Of a stretch of 25,879 nt of DNA, positions 6,763 to 15,843 are shown piece by piece. Source of the DNA: Hondaea fermentalgiana (taxonomy: Eukaryota; Sar; Bigyra; Thraustochytrida; Thraustochytriidae). Within the stretch, counting starts at the first letter, position 1, and each line of letters begins with the position of its first letter. The notes beneath the pieces are model-generated. The model was given only the letters and a program-made list of their open reading frames with translations. It did no database searches and was not told the origin of the DNA. Where the stretch lies: positions 1-25,879 of the forward strand of contig NPFB01000060.1 in assembly GCA_014084085.1 (NCBI GenBank). Reading direction: 5' to 3'. Position numbers and translations under genes: made by a program.

Positions 6763-9240
6763 ATGGAGGAGCCGCCGACGCCGCCCGGCGCGGGGGCCGA
6801 GGAGGCAGCAGGGGCGGCCTCGCCCGCGACGACGTCGCCGAGCTCGCCTGCGAGCGCTGCGTCGACCTCGAGCTCGACGTCGACCTCGAGCTTGGCATCG
6901 ACCGCGACCACACCGACGACAAGCCCGTCGACGGCCGAGGGAGGCGCCGGCGCTTCGGGCGCTAAGAGCGGCGCCAGCGCCGCGGGAGATACTCCACGAC
7001 AAGAGCTCATCTTCAGTCGGCTGGGGGAGATCGACAACGAGAGCGAATGGACGCAACAAAAGCAAGAGCTCTTGAACTCGATGTTGGACCTTCAGCACGT
7101 GTACCTTTCCAAGGAAATGCTTGCGTTCCTGGGCCACACCTCTTCCATTCAAGCGCTGAGCCAAATCGTCTCGCAGCGCACAGAGTCGCAGAGCGTCATG
7201 GCGCAGGACTTTGAGGTGGATTCAGACGGCGTGTTCCGGTGGAAGTGGTGCCCGCTCGAAAGCGACAAGACCATGTCCACGGAGCGCAAGCTTGTCCATG
7301 GCTCGGACGCCCTCGAACCATCCGCGCTGGAATCCGACGATGTTCCTCCCGCCATCAGGCGCTCGTATCAGCTCATGGCCCTCCTCTGTGGCTTTGTTGA
7401 TCCTTCGACGCGCATGGGAGGTATGATGCAGCAGGAAAGCTTCCATGCCTCGCAACGCGTCTTGGAAAGCCCAAGTCCGGCGGCCGTAGAGTTCATCCAA
7501 TCGCACGGACCAACCTTCTTCGCACACCTCTTTCAGGCCTTTCACCCCGAGGCCAAAGGTAGTCTCTATCACGTGTGCAAACTCATGGATGTCATGCTGC
7601 GGTACAATGCTGAGAACTTGGTCGAGTCCTTTGTCGTAAACAAGCGTGCCTTTAAACCTGCACTCGAAGCTGCGCTCAACTACATTGACAGACCCTGTGT
7701 GGCCGACATCATCTTGAGCATCCTGTGTCCGCTCAGCGGCTCCCAAGAGGATCACCGATGCGGCTTTTACCGCGTCCTACCAAAGACACGCATCAAGTAC
7801 TTTCGAATGCTGGCCAACGCCAATATTCTTCCTGCCATTGCCCAGCATGTCTGGCTTCCCACGGAAAGCGAGACGGACTTGCAGCGCCACAAGAGCGCCG
7901 CTGCAGAGCTTCTCAAGAACCTGGTCCAGCGGCTTTCGGGCGTTGAGCACGGCGCGGAAATCCTCGAGTCCCTGGTACGCGGCAGCGAAGTCATTTATGG
8001 ACTGATCACTGTCGCATGCGGAGACGAGCGTCTCCTTTCGCACCCACAAGAGCGTGCGGCGCGCGAGGCTGCGCTCAATCGCCAGCGCAAGGAAGAAAAG
8101 GCTCGTGCGCGCGCGCACAAGCAGACCAAGAAAAAGGGTAAAAAGGGAGGCGGCAAAAAGGGTAAAAAGGGCGGCGGCAAGGCCAAGAAGAAGCAACGTA
8201 CCTCAGCAGAGACCGGCGCGGACGGCGCTGGAGACGGAAACGGCGCCGAAGATGACGACGAGGATGAGGACGACGAGCCTCATGCTGGCAACACCGCTGA
8301 CGACGAGTCGCACGGTGACGCAAGCTCGTCGAGCAAGCATACAGCACAGCGTGACGCTGCGCTCGAGGCCTTGCACTGCATCGTGGAACTCTCAACCAAG
8401 GATAAGGTGCCTTCGTCCGAGGTCAAGGAGTACAAGTCGTTTGCAGAGACGCAAAACAATGTCGTGGACTGCCAGCTGGCCACCATTTCGGACAAAATCC
8501 ACAATCTACTGGACACCAACTTTGACGAACTCTGCCGCGCCTTCACAGACCCGACAAGCTTTCGATCCTCGGACCTCGGCGTGAACGTGCGTCACACGAG
8601 CTACACGGTCAAACACCCGTTCTCAAGCTACCGCCTCGAACTAATCAAGCTCATTGTCGCTTGCATCGTCCACAAGCCCAAGGTGCTTTTGAAAAAGGTG
8701 GCGCCTGGCCACTGGCACTCGCTCTGCGACTGGTTCTTCGAGTATGAACACTGCAATCTTTACCATGCAGAGTTCAAGCAACTCTTTCTCACGCTTATTC
8801 GTTCCGAAGAGTCTGAAGAGACGCTGCTCTTTGTGCTCAAGGACTGCAACTTTTTGCAGCGCATGATTGATGCCTTTTCCGACGCCGAACGCCGCTGTCG
8901 CGCAAGCACCTCGGGTCACATCCTCATGATGTGCAACGCGCTGCGTCTCCAGGTGGACGCGCCCGCCCCGTCCAAGGAACTCGAGGCCTTTTTGGAAAGC
9001 AACGAGGCATGGGCTGCCTTTTTGCCGAATCTTGTCGCCGAGACACTCAAGCTTGTCCAGAGCTGGGAGCCCTCAGATCCGGCGCTCTTTATATCTGGGA
9101 ACCCGATGATGCAGGCAGGTCGACGCCAGGTCGACTTTCAGCGACTCACTTCCCCCGGTCCCGCTCCTGATCAGAGTCTCATTGACATTGGCTCCGAGTT
9201 TGCCAAGAGTCTTGGTTTTAGCGATGCCGAGGTTGCATAA
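6763..9240 (+). CDS. SAPS-domain protein phosphatase 6 regulatory subunit
   Basis: SAPS-family proteins (yeast SAPs, human PPP6R1-3) bind the PP6/Sit4 catalytic subunit and direct it to targets in growth and cell-cycle control. The 825-residue product is of family length. Residues 1-75 are Ala/Ser/Thr-rich and disordered. Helical-repeat sequence follows from about 76, including EFIQSHGPTFFAHLFQAF. A block at about 605-730 matches the SAPS C-terminal half: YRLELIKLI, then DWFFEYEHCNLYHAEF, KDCNFLQRMIDAF and SGHILMMCNAL. Between the halves, at about 435-530, lies a lysine/glycine-rich run (KKGKKGGGK repeated) followed directly by an acidic run (EDDDEDEDDE), probably a disordered loop. The start at 6763 is the first ATG next to the acidic/proline N-terminus; 103 further open codons upstream look like leader. 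The exact PPP6R orthologue cannot be named. Confidence 0.85.
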   Translation: MEEPPTPPGAGAEEAAGAASPATTSPSSPASAASTSSSTSTSSLASTATTPTTSPSTAEGGAGASGAKSGASAAGDTPRQELIFSRLGEIDNESEWTQQKQELLNSMLDLQHVYLSKEMLAFLGHTSSIQALSQIVSQRTESQSVMAQDFEVDSDGVFRWKWCPLESDKTMSTERKLVHGSDALEPSALESDDVPPAIRRSYQLMALLCGFVDPSTRMGGMMQQESFHASQRVLESPSPAAVEFIQSHGPTFFAHLFQAFHPEAKGSLYHVCKLMDVMLRYNAENLVESFVVNKRAFKPALEAALNYIDRPCVADIILSILCPLSGSQEDHRCGFYRVLPKTRIKYFRMLANANILPAIAQHVWLPTESETDLQRHKSAAAELLKNLVQRLSGVEHGAEILESLVRGSEVIYGLITVACGDERLLSHPQERAAREAALNRQRKEEKARARAHKQTKKKGKKGGGKKGKKGGGKAKKKQRTSAETGADGAGDGNGAEDDDEDEDDEPHAGNTADDESHGDASSSSKHTAQRDAALEALHCIVELSTKDKVPSSEVKEYKSFAETQNNVVDCQLATISDKIHNLLDTNFDELCRAFTDPTSFRSSDLGVNVRHTSYTVKHPFSSYRLELIKLIVACIVHKPKVLLKKVAPGHWHSLCDWFFEYEHCNLYHAEFKQLFLTLIRSEESEETLLFVLKDCNFLQRMIDAFSDAERRCRASTSGHILMMCNALRLQVDAPAPSKELEAFLESNEAWAAFLPNLVAETLKLVQSWEPSDPALFISGNPMMQAGRRQVDFQRLTSPGPAPDQSLIDIGSEFAKSLGFSDAEVA

Positions 9241-9696
9241 TCTATTGGACTTGACCTCTCGTTGTGTGTCAAACTTGTTTGTAACGGAAAGGAATGCTTC
9301 TACATAATCAACAAAAGCTACTACATTCTACTTGTTACAGCAAGCTGCTTCTTTGGATGACACCCTTGTGAAACGCCCCAAAGATCTTCCATTGTAACAT
9401 TTCACCATCGAAATCCTGCCAAGTATAGTTTTGGTTGAGGGGCAAGGTAGAGAATTGTGCAGCGTCTTGTGGACGATGTATAACACGCGAAGAACAAGAT
9501 CCATTTCTTTTCGCAGTCGATCAAGAAGACGCGAGTACTCTGCGCTTTACTCCCCAACTGCGGTCCTCTTTTTTTTTTTTTTTCCTAACCAGGATTTTTT
9601 GAACATTTATACACTTTGAATCGAAGCAGCAGGAGCAACAGCCGCCCGCAGCTGTCGGGCAGGATCATCAAGGAAAGAGAATAAACTTTTTTAGGT
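9241..9696. other. Convergent 3' region between SAPS gene and p23
   Basis: 456 bases without a gene. It holds the 3' ends of two converging transcripts and a run of 15 T at 9569-9583. No other structure is recognised. Confidence 0.5.
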
Positions 9697-10389
9697 TCAC
9701 TTGTCAGCCTCAGCGGGGGCCTCTTCTTCCTCAAGATCGGGAAGGTCGTCGCCATCATCGGAGTCGCCCTCGCCATCATCGTCGCCGCCCATGCCCTCCA
9801 TGCCCTTCATGGCCTCCATCTGCTTCATGAGCGCTTCCATGTCCATGCCGCCCATGCCGCCGGGCATGCCGCCCATGCCGCCGGGCATGCCGCCCATGCC
9901 ACCAGGCATGCCGCCCATACCGGGCATACCGCCCATGCCGGGCATACCGCCCATACCGCCCATGCCGCCCATCATGTCTCCGAGACCAGACATGCCGTCC
10001 GTGTTGAAGTCCTCCTCTTCGTCATCACTGTCCTGCCACTTGTCAAAGTCCACCTTGACGTTGGTCTTTTGCAACTGCTTGTTCTCAAGAAGACGGGGCC
10101 AGAAGCCCTCTTCCTTCTTTTGCAGGAGAAAAGCGACGCCGCGAGGCTTGATCGCGTACTTGGACTCCTCGGAGGCAGCGTCGATACCCTTGGCCTCCTT
10201 GTAAAACTCGAGCTCCACCTCGTATTCCTTGCCCTGGGACTTGCCCGAGAAGACGAGCTTGTCGTCACTCAGGTCGATCTTGGCCGAGTCCTTCTCCACA
10301 TCCGGGAGGTCCACGGTCACGTACAGCGTGTTGTTGCGCTGGGCCCACGTCACCGGCGCCGTCAGCTTTTTATCGCCGCTCTCCGCCAT
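9697..10389 (-). CDS. HSP90 co-chaperone p23 (SBA1 family)
   Basis: p23/Sba1 binds the closed ATP state of HSP90 and slows ATP hydrolysis, stabilising client complexes in cytosol and nucleus. The product has 230 residues. The CS domain runs from about 10 to 118 (TAPVTWAQRNNTLYVTVDLPD at its start). The p23 signature WPRLLENKQLQKTNVKVDF is at 97-115, followed by DKWQDSDDEEED. A Met/Gly/Pro-rich repeat region follows (about 140-183, GGMPGMGGMPGG units), then a short helix MEALMKQMEAMKG, and the acidic C-terminus usual for p23. The ATG at 10387-10389 is chosen because upstream codons are Arg/Ser-rich with no homology. It diverges from the NIPA gene and converges on the SAPS gene. The Met-rich repeat is longer than I expect for this family. 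Confidence 0.93.
   Translation of the reverse strand: MAESGDKKLTAPVTWAQRNNTLYVTVDLPDVEKDSAKIDLSDDKLVFSGKSQGKEYEVELEFYKEAKGIDAASEESKYAIKPRGVAFLLQKKEEGFWPRLLENKQLQKTNVKVDFDKWQDSDDEEEDFNTDGMSGLGDMMGGMGGMGGMPGMGGMPGMGGMPGGMGGMPGGMGGMPGGMGGMDMEALMKQMEAMKGMEGMGGDDDGEGDSDDGDDLPDLEEEEAPAEADK
9838..9975. repeat. Tandem GGMP-coding repeat in p23
   Basis: Repeats built on ATGCCGCCC and GCCGGGC units encode the Gly-Gly-Met-Pro region of p23. Units differ at a few positions, so the array is not a perfect satellite. Confidence 0.85.
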
Positions 10390-11066
10390 CTTGCTGCGCT
10401 TCCTTTCCGCTCGCCGCAAGTAAGACTGCTCTTTCTGCTGCGCCGCGCTTTCTTGACCGCCGCTATCTCCTTCTTGTGTCTGCTCTGCCCGCGCGCTCGC
10501 TCGTCCCCTCCTCCTTGTTCTTGAACTACTACTCCTCCTCCGAGACGCCAATCTTCTCCTTCTTCTTCTTCTTCGAGCTTCCGGAAAACACCCCCCCCTC
10601 CTGCACAATCGCTATATACTTTGCTACCATTTACTGTACTCTTTACTGTACCAATCTCTGGCCCTACCCGCCCAATCCGCGAAGGTACCGGGGGTGGAAA
10701 GCTTTCTTTTCACCTTTTTTTACCTCCACCTCGCATACTCTGTCTAAATGCTTATTATGGCGGTATAGTTTTTTTATACCCCCCGGGCCCCTCCAAAAAC
10801 AGATAATCGAGGATAAAACTGGTATTTAGCGAAACCCAAAATCATTGATCATCATTGATGATGATCTTCAACTTTAAAGAATCAACGCGGGTGCGGCGGG
10901 CGTGCGTGCGGGCGTGCATGCGTGCGTGCAGCGAGCGCACGCGACGCCAAGGGTTTGTAAACGTGCGACGAGCCTGCATGCACGAGGAACTGCTCGTGAT
11001 TTCCTCCACGCGAAAACGTCTGTAGGTCACTCGGTGTAGGCTAAGAGGGGGGCCGGCTGTACGAAG
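10390..11066. promoter_or_regulatory. Divergent promoter region, p23 and NIPA-type gene
   Basis: 677 bases without a gene. A TATATA box at 10613-10618 lies about 225 bases before the p23 start. TTCCGGAA at 10579-10586 is a two-unit heat-shock-element-like site, plausible for a chaperone gene but too short to trust. A direct repeat TTTACTGTAC is at 10630-10639 and 10642-10651. GGTATA/TATACC arms flank a seven-base loop at 10762-10780. A GCGTG-rich stretch lies at about 10890-10945, nearer the NIPA start. An ACTTGCG-core box is at 10415-10422. Confidence 0.5.
10847..10866. repeat. 20-bp near-perfect palindrome
   Basis: GATCATCAT and ATGATGATC arms (9 bp each) surround a two-base centre. It lies 200 bases before the NIPA-type ATG. 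It could bind a dimeric regulator; no factor is known. Confidence 0.6.
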
Positions 11067-12977
11067 ATGCAGGACGGCGACGTCTCGTTAACCTCGCTTA
11101 GGATACGGAAAAGGACGAGAACGGGCAACAGCAAGAGCAGCAAGAGCCGAACATCGAGGACTGCACAGCTGGTCGCGTTGCTTGCCCTGGCAACATGCAG
11201 TACAAAATGCGCAGGATTCGTATGTGCCGGCGATGGCCTCACGTGCGCCAAACCCGAAGGCCTGAATTTGTGCGATGACATCACATATGAAGCATGCCAG
11301 ACAGAAGAGACGTGGGCCGCACAAGAGGCTTTGGCCTTGGCTCGTCTTGAGAGAATTATGGATCTCTACGGTCCCATTGTGAACCGGAGCGAAGAGTGCG
11401 TCGATGTGATTCGCAAGTTCCAGTGTGCCGCCGTGTTTTCCGCCTGCGAAGGCTTTGAAGATAAGGCCGACTTGGTGTGCTCGTCCGAATGCGAGGCCGT
11501 ACGCGAGACTTGTAGCACGGACGGCACGCGCGACACCTCGGACGATTCGGACCTTCCCGAAGTCATCCAGCTCGACTCTCGCGCGTACGGCCTCATTTGC
11601 GACACGGGAACGCGGTCTGAGGAAGAGACATGCTTCGAACTCGACTACACGGGCCCCTCTTATTACCTTTGGGCGATCGGACTTGGCATGGCAGTTCTCT
11701 TTTCGTTTCTTAATGCGGTAGCTTTGAATCTGCAAAAGCTTAGTCTCAACAAGCATGGGGAAGGTGTGCCGGTAATTCGACAACCGTTGTGGATATGCGG
11801 GTTCTTCATGCTTCTTCTCGGGTCGGTGATGGATTTCATTGCCTTTGGTCTTGCGCCTGCCAGTCTTTTGGCGCCGCTTGCGGCCCTTTCTCTGGTGTGG
11901 AATATGGTTTCGACGCCTCTCATTCTTCGCGAGGAGAAACCCGCGCGCGACCAGATCATCGCGACCATGATCATTTTTGCGGGATGCATCTTGGCTGTGG
12001 TTTTTAGCAATCATTCCTCGCCGACGTACACGCTCGAAGACCTAAAAAATCTCTACAGACGCCAAGCCATGATCGTGTACACGTGCGTTGTTCCTGTCTT
12101 GGTTATGTTGCACATGATCACGATTGAAATCGTCGAGGCATTACCCGCACAGTGGCGAGCGCGAGGCTTTCTCAAGCGCGCCCACCTCATTGGCTACGCC
12201 GGGGCTGCGGGCATTGTTGGTGGCCAATCCATCATTTTTGCAAAGTCCACGGTGGAGATCTTCAAGTCCGCTATTAGTGGGGCAAAAGGCATCGGAGCCA
12301 ACGCCGAGACATACTTTATTATTTCGGGCATGATTCTGTGCATGCTTGTGCAGATTACGTATCTCAATGGCGGCCTGCTGCACCACGACTCGCTGTCCAT
12401 CGTGCCCGTGTACCAAGCATACTGGATTCTTTCTGGAGTGATTGGCGGTCTCGTTTACTTTGACGAGATCACCGGCTTCACCCCGCTTCAACTGGGACTC
12501 TTTTCGTTTGGCCTCCTTGTCACTTTCGGCGGTGTCACCTTCCTGGCGCATCTTGCCGGCAAGGAGCGTCAGACTCCAGTAAGCCCCGCGACCGGTCTTG
12601 TTGAAAACGATACCGACGAGTATGAATTCGGGGATCCGACGCATCTACACGATCGCCATGTCATGAATGACTACCTCATGGCGAATCCGCGTACCGCTGC
12701 CGTCGAGGTCTTACTGGACATGGGCGTCGATCCCAACAAGGTCGGTCGTATTCTGGGCAAATCGTCTGTACGACTGCGTGTGCAGCGTCACCGACAGCTT
12801 GTCCTTGCCGAGATGGGTGTTCGCCCGGAAATCGCCAGGAAGATGCTTCGTGGAACCTCTTCGCGTCGGGGCCTGCAAATGCATCGTAGCAGTAGTTATC
12901 AACAACAAGAGGCAGACGACCACGCTGCATCGGGCGCGGCCAATGACAGCCAATCCATCGAAATGGTGCAGCAATAG
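11067..12977 (+). CDS. NIPA-type Mg2+ transporter with N-terminal Frizzled-type CRD
   Basis: NIPA proteins are multi-pass membrane carriers linked to Mg2+ uptake. The 636-residue product has three parts. Residues 32-51 are a hydrophobic signal peptide or anchor after a basic N-terminus. Residues 60-189 carry ten cysteines in the spacing of a Frizzled cysteine-rich domain: C60-x8-C69, DITY, C111-x8-C120-x6-C127-x10-C138-x3-C142-x6-C149, then C178-x10-C189. Residues about 199-490 are the NIPA domain with about nine membrane helices (for example FLNAVALNLQKLSL and PVYQAYWILSGVIGG). The C-terminal tail holds two similar short units, VLLDMGVDPNKVGRIL and VLAEMGVRPEIARKML, which look UBA-like. The CRD would face outside or the lumen. 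NIPA identity is strong, and the CRD call rests on cysteine spacing and flanking motifs. Ligand and ion are not shown by sequence. Confidence 0.88.
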   Translation: MQDGDVSLTSLRIRKRTRTGNSKSSKSRTSRTAQLVALLALATCSTKCAGFVCAGDGLTCAKPEGLNLCDDITYEACQTEETWAAQEALALARLERIMDLYGPIVNRSEECVDVIRKFQCAAVFSACEGFEDKADLVCSSECEAVRETCSTDGTRDTSDDSDLPEVIQLDSRAYGLICDTGTRSEEETCFELDYTGPSYYLWAIGLGMAVLFSFLNAVALNLQKLSLNKHGEGVPVIRQPLWICGFFMLLLGSVMDFIAFGLAPASLLAPLAALSLVWNMVSTPLILREEKPARDQIIATMIIFAGCILAVVFSNHSSPTYTLEDLKNLYRRQAMIVYTCVVPVLVMLHMITIEIVEALPAQWRARGFLKRAHLIGYAGAAGIVGGQSIIFAKSTVEIFKSAISGAKGIGANAETYFIISGMILCMLVQITYLNGGLLHHDSLSIVPVYQAYWILSGVIGGLVYFDEITGFTPLQLGLFSFGLLVTFGGVTFLAHLAGKERQTPVSPATGLVENDTDEYEFGDPTHLHDRHVMNDYLMANPRTAAVEVLLDMGVDPNKVGRILGKSSVRLRVQRHRQLVLAEMGVRPEIARKMLRGTSSRRGLQMHRSSSYQQQEADDHAASGAANDSQSIEMVQQ

Positions 12978-13510
12978 CGAAGAACCCAACATTATGTTGC
13001 ACATTCCAAAGAAACAGGCGCATGGAAAGGAACTTTAGTGGTGGAGTAAAAGGGAACGACTGGGGCCTAGAGCCTTATTATGACTTCATCCACTTCTTTC
13101 CTTCATTAAAATTTTAAATTACTTCCTCTTCCTCTTTCCCTCCTTCCTTCCGTGCCGATCATGCCAAACGTTGTATTGACTTCCGATCACCGGTCTCATT
13201 CTTGATCCCACATGAAAATGCGAAAAAAGTTTTTTGTTCGTTGGATGTAGGCCCAATGTAGTAGTATGTATACCAGTGCCCTGTCATTGTCACTAGAAAT
13301 TATAAATAAATAAAAAAGAGTGACCGTGCCTGAGAGGATGCGCCTGAAACTGTCCGGACAACAGCATTTTCGTAATGATTGGCCAAATTCAGAATGTGAA
13401 AAGAGTCGCCGTGCTTGAGCCGTTCCTCGAGGAAGTTGTCGCACAGCCCTTGATGCTCAGACAGGGTCGACCAAACAAGAACGCCCAAAGCTGGGGGAGC
13501 AGCAGGCACA
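12978..13510. other. Intergenic region before the first EGF-7TM gene
   Basis: 533 bases without a supported gene. A CT-rich tract lies at about 13118-13150. The short ORFs here show no family features. Confidence 0.5.
13301..13308 (+). promoter_or_regulatory. TATAAATA, candidate TATA box
   Basis: A consensus-like TATAAATA lies 203 bases before the ATG of the first EGF-7TM gene. The overlapping AATAAA could instead serve as a poly(A) signal, though it sits about 325 bases after the NIPA stop. Confidence 0.35.
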
Positions 13511-14632
13511 ATGCCATTGTGCACGGCCCACTGGCCATCTGCTGCTTGCAGCTACGGTGGCACGTGCAACACCAGCCTCGGCGCATGTGAGTGTGATGCA
13601 GGCTTTCTCTCGCGAGGAGATTTCTTTTTGCAGGACGGCTATGATTGCGTCGTGCCAAAAGCCGCAATCTCTGCCATCTACGTTGTCTCGGTCATCCTCG
13701 CAGCCTTCAATTTAACGCGAAGAGTTCTCGCGATTCGCCGGGTATACAAAGAGCAAAGATCTAAAGGTACAAACCAGGCCTCAGCGCAACAGTCCATGGT
13801 CATCACACGCTTGCATGGCCTCAGTCTGGTGCTCTGTGTTCTTCAGATGATCACAAGTATTGTCTTTTTAGTTCTTGAGGACGCCTTTATTGGGGAAAAT
13901 CTCACCAAGACCATCTTGCACATTTTCTCTGCATTCATGTGCTACTATTGTATATTTGAGATGTGTGCCTTTTTCGCGGAAGCAACAGCACAAGTCACAG
14001 CATCGTTGCGTCTCAACATACCATGGGTGCGTCGTTTTGTTACGCTCACCAGGCCTCCATATCTCGCCATTTGCATTCTCGCTTGTATTGTTGCTCCTGT
14101 TGGAATGCTTGTTCAACCATCATCAATGATTTGGACGTATGTGCATCTAGGGGGAACACAGACACTTTGTGCGTATCTTCTCACCCTCATCTATGCTAGC
14201 ACAAGTAAATTTACGGCTTTACTAGAATTTACATCGAGCACAGCGTGTCACGACGCAAATTTCGTAAGAACAACGCAGGCCTTGCGAAATAGAATACTCG
14301 TTATTCGCCGAATAGGGTTCATGGTGAATCTCAGCTGTCAGGGCGGCATAGGATTCATGATTTTATGGCCCTGGGCGCGTGCATTTGTCCCTCTTCAGGT
14401 GGCAACGCTTCTATTGGGTTCTGTTGCAGTGGAGACCCTTTTGTTCCATGTGCTCGACAAGAGACCAACTCGATCTCGAGCGAGTCATTGGAATCATCGC
14501 TCCTTGCGGGCAATCGCGCCAAGTACGCATGCAACTAGCGACGATCCCGACAAGATGCTTGGTTTGAGTACGTCTCCAGATGCGAGTGATGGTTTTCCAC
14601 CTAAAAGTAGCCAGACCTCTCAATCTAACTAG
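13511..14632 (+). CDS. EGF-like seven-helix membrane protein, copy 1
   Basis: Function unknown; the layout suggests a surface receptor or channel-like protein. In the 373 residues, positions 4-46 form a six-cysteine EGF-like module: C4-x8-C13-x5-C19-x6-C26-x1-C28-x17-C46, with the core CSYGGTCN. Seven hydrophobic segments follow at about 51-68, 102-123, 133-156, 183-201, 206-230, 266-288 and 292-314, so the N-terminus is predicted outside and the C-terminus inside. The tail is Ser/Thr-rich. There is no signal peptide before the EGF module, so the first helix would have to act as a reverse anchor, or an upstream exon is missing. The ATG is kept because copy 2 starts at the same point (MPxC). 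Motifs shared by both copies are CYYCIFE, the RRxGF block and WPWAR. A distant link to TOM1/THH1-type or GPCR-like families is possible but not shown. Confidence 0.75.
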   Translation: MPLCTAHWPSAACSYGGTCNTSLGACECDAGFLSRGDFFLQDGYDCVVPKAAISAIYVVSVILAAFNLTRRVLAIRRVYKEQRSKGTNQASAQQSMVITRLHGLSLVLCVLQMITSIVFLVLEDAFIGENLTKTILHIFSAFMCYYCIFEMCAFFAEATAQVTASLRLNIPWVRRFVTLTRPPYLAICILACIVAPVGMLVQPSSMIWTYVHLGGTQTLCAYLLTLIYASTSKFTALLEFTSSTACHDANFVRTTQALRNRILVIRRIGFMVNLSCQGGIGFMILWPWARAFVPLQVATLLLGSVAVETLLFHVLDKRPTRSRASHWNHRSLRAIAPSTHATSDDPDKMLGLSTSPDASDGFPPKSSQTSQSN

Positions 14633-15843
14633 TCATGTAAGTTATGTATCGTGTAGGAACTCCCAGTTGACCTCATTTCTATACGGGAGCGTCAAGTTGC
14701 CAGAGCTTTGAATCGAGAATATGGACATCTGTCTGCTCACTCATACCAGCCTTTCTCTAATGTTTGAGGCAGGCACGATGTACTAGCCTGAAGGACAAAA
14801 GAACATCTCGTTGTTCTATTTATTTTCTTCTTCTTCTTCTTCTTCTTCTTCTTCTTCTTTGTCTACGTTCCAATGTCGTGGTTGCTGATCATATAATCGT
14901 TGTCATCACGAGTCTACCTTGCGTGCAATTCGTTGCTTTGTCTATCTGTCTTTCCATTGACCGTCCATCCACCCACCTACCCACCCACCCACCCGTCGAT
15001 TCTTACATTTTTGTTGGAAGGAAGAGTCTTCGAGCAGTTACAAGACTATCCTTGAAGACCAAATCCCGCTTGCATAGGTCGCAAGATGGCTTGCAAGGAC
15101 GCGACAGACGAAAGAAGGAGCGTCGCGTAGACTTTTGGAAGGAAAAGAAAGTCTGCGCCGCTACCATGTCGGGCCAGCCTTGCGATCGTTGTTCTCCAGC
15201 AGCCTGGCAGTCCTACTTCCTACTTATACATCTGTATTCGCGCAGACGCAGAAAAGGGTGCTTTTGGCAGGCAGGAAGCCCGTAGAAGAAACCGTCGCTC
15301 GCTGATCTGAAAATCTTGTGGACCCACGTGACGACGTGGCGGCGATCGCGACGACCTAACGAACCTGAAGCGCAAGGACACTATTTTTTATACGCTTGAC
15401 ACTTGGGATAAAGTTGTCTTTGCGTATGTCCCTGCGACCTCGTCGGATGTTCATCGTGTGACACGCTGACGCGCCGAGACCCGTGCAGGCATGATGAAAA
15501 TGTTCGTTGCCGTGAGCATACGTACGCAGTGTCAGTCCTTCTCTCCCTCTCTCTCCCCCTCTTCCCCCCTTCTCGCCCTCCTCCCCGGCTGCTGTGCGTA
15601 ATGTCAACCAACCTCAGGAGTCCTTGGCCGTTACGTATCGGGCCGGACTCGGCCTCGGACTCGGTCATTTATTTACTCACTGTCAAGCCGTGACGAGGAT
15701 TGTACATGAGAAAAGGGAGACTGTGCTTGTGAGCCATGCATGCACACAGAAATCGGCCTCATCGCGAAAGTCAAGACCTCTTTTCCGAAGCACAGCAGAC
15801 TTGATTCGGGACCAGACGTGGAGAATCCCGCACACGCGCGAGC
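14633..15843. other. Intergenic region between the two EGF-7TM genes
   Basis: 1,211 bases without a supported gene. It contains a (TTC)11 run at 14825-14857, ACCC repeats at about 14967-14995, and a CT/C-rich tract at about 15540-15592. No remnant of a third EGF-7TM copy was seen. Confidence 0.5.
14825..14857 (+). repeat. (TTC)11 microsatellite
   Basis: Eleven perfect TTC units about 190 bases after the first EGF-7TM stop codon. Confidence 0.95.

Noticed and set aside
10390..10608. N-terminal extension of p23 by 73 residues
   Set aside because: Poly-Arg/Ser sequence without homology; the family starts close to MAESGDKK.
14764..15285. 173-codon open frame between the EGF-7TM genes
   Set aside because: It includes the (TTC)n run read as poly-Leu and has no family features or conserved codon pattern.
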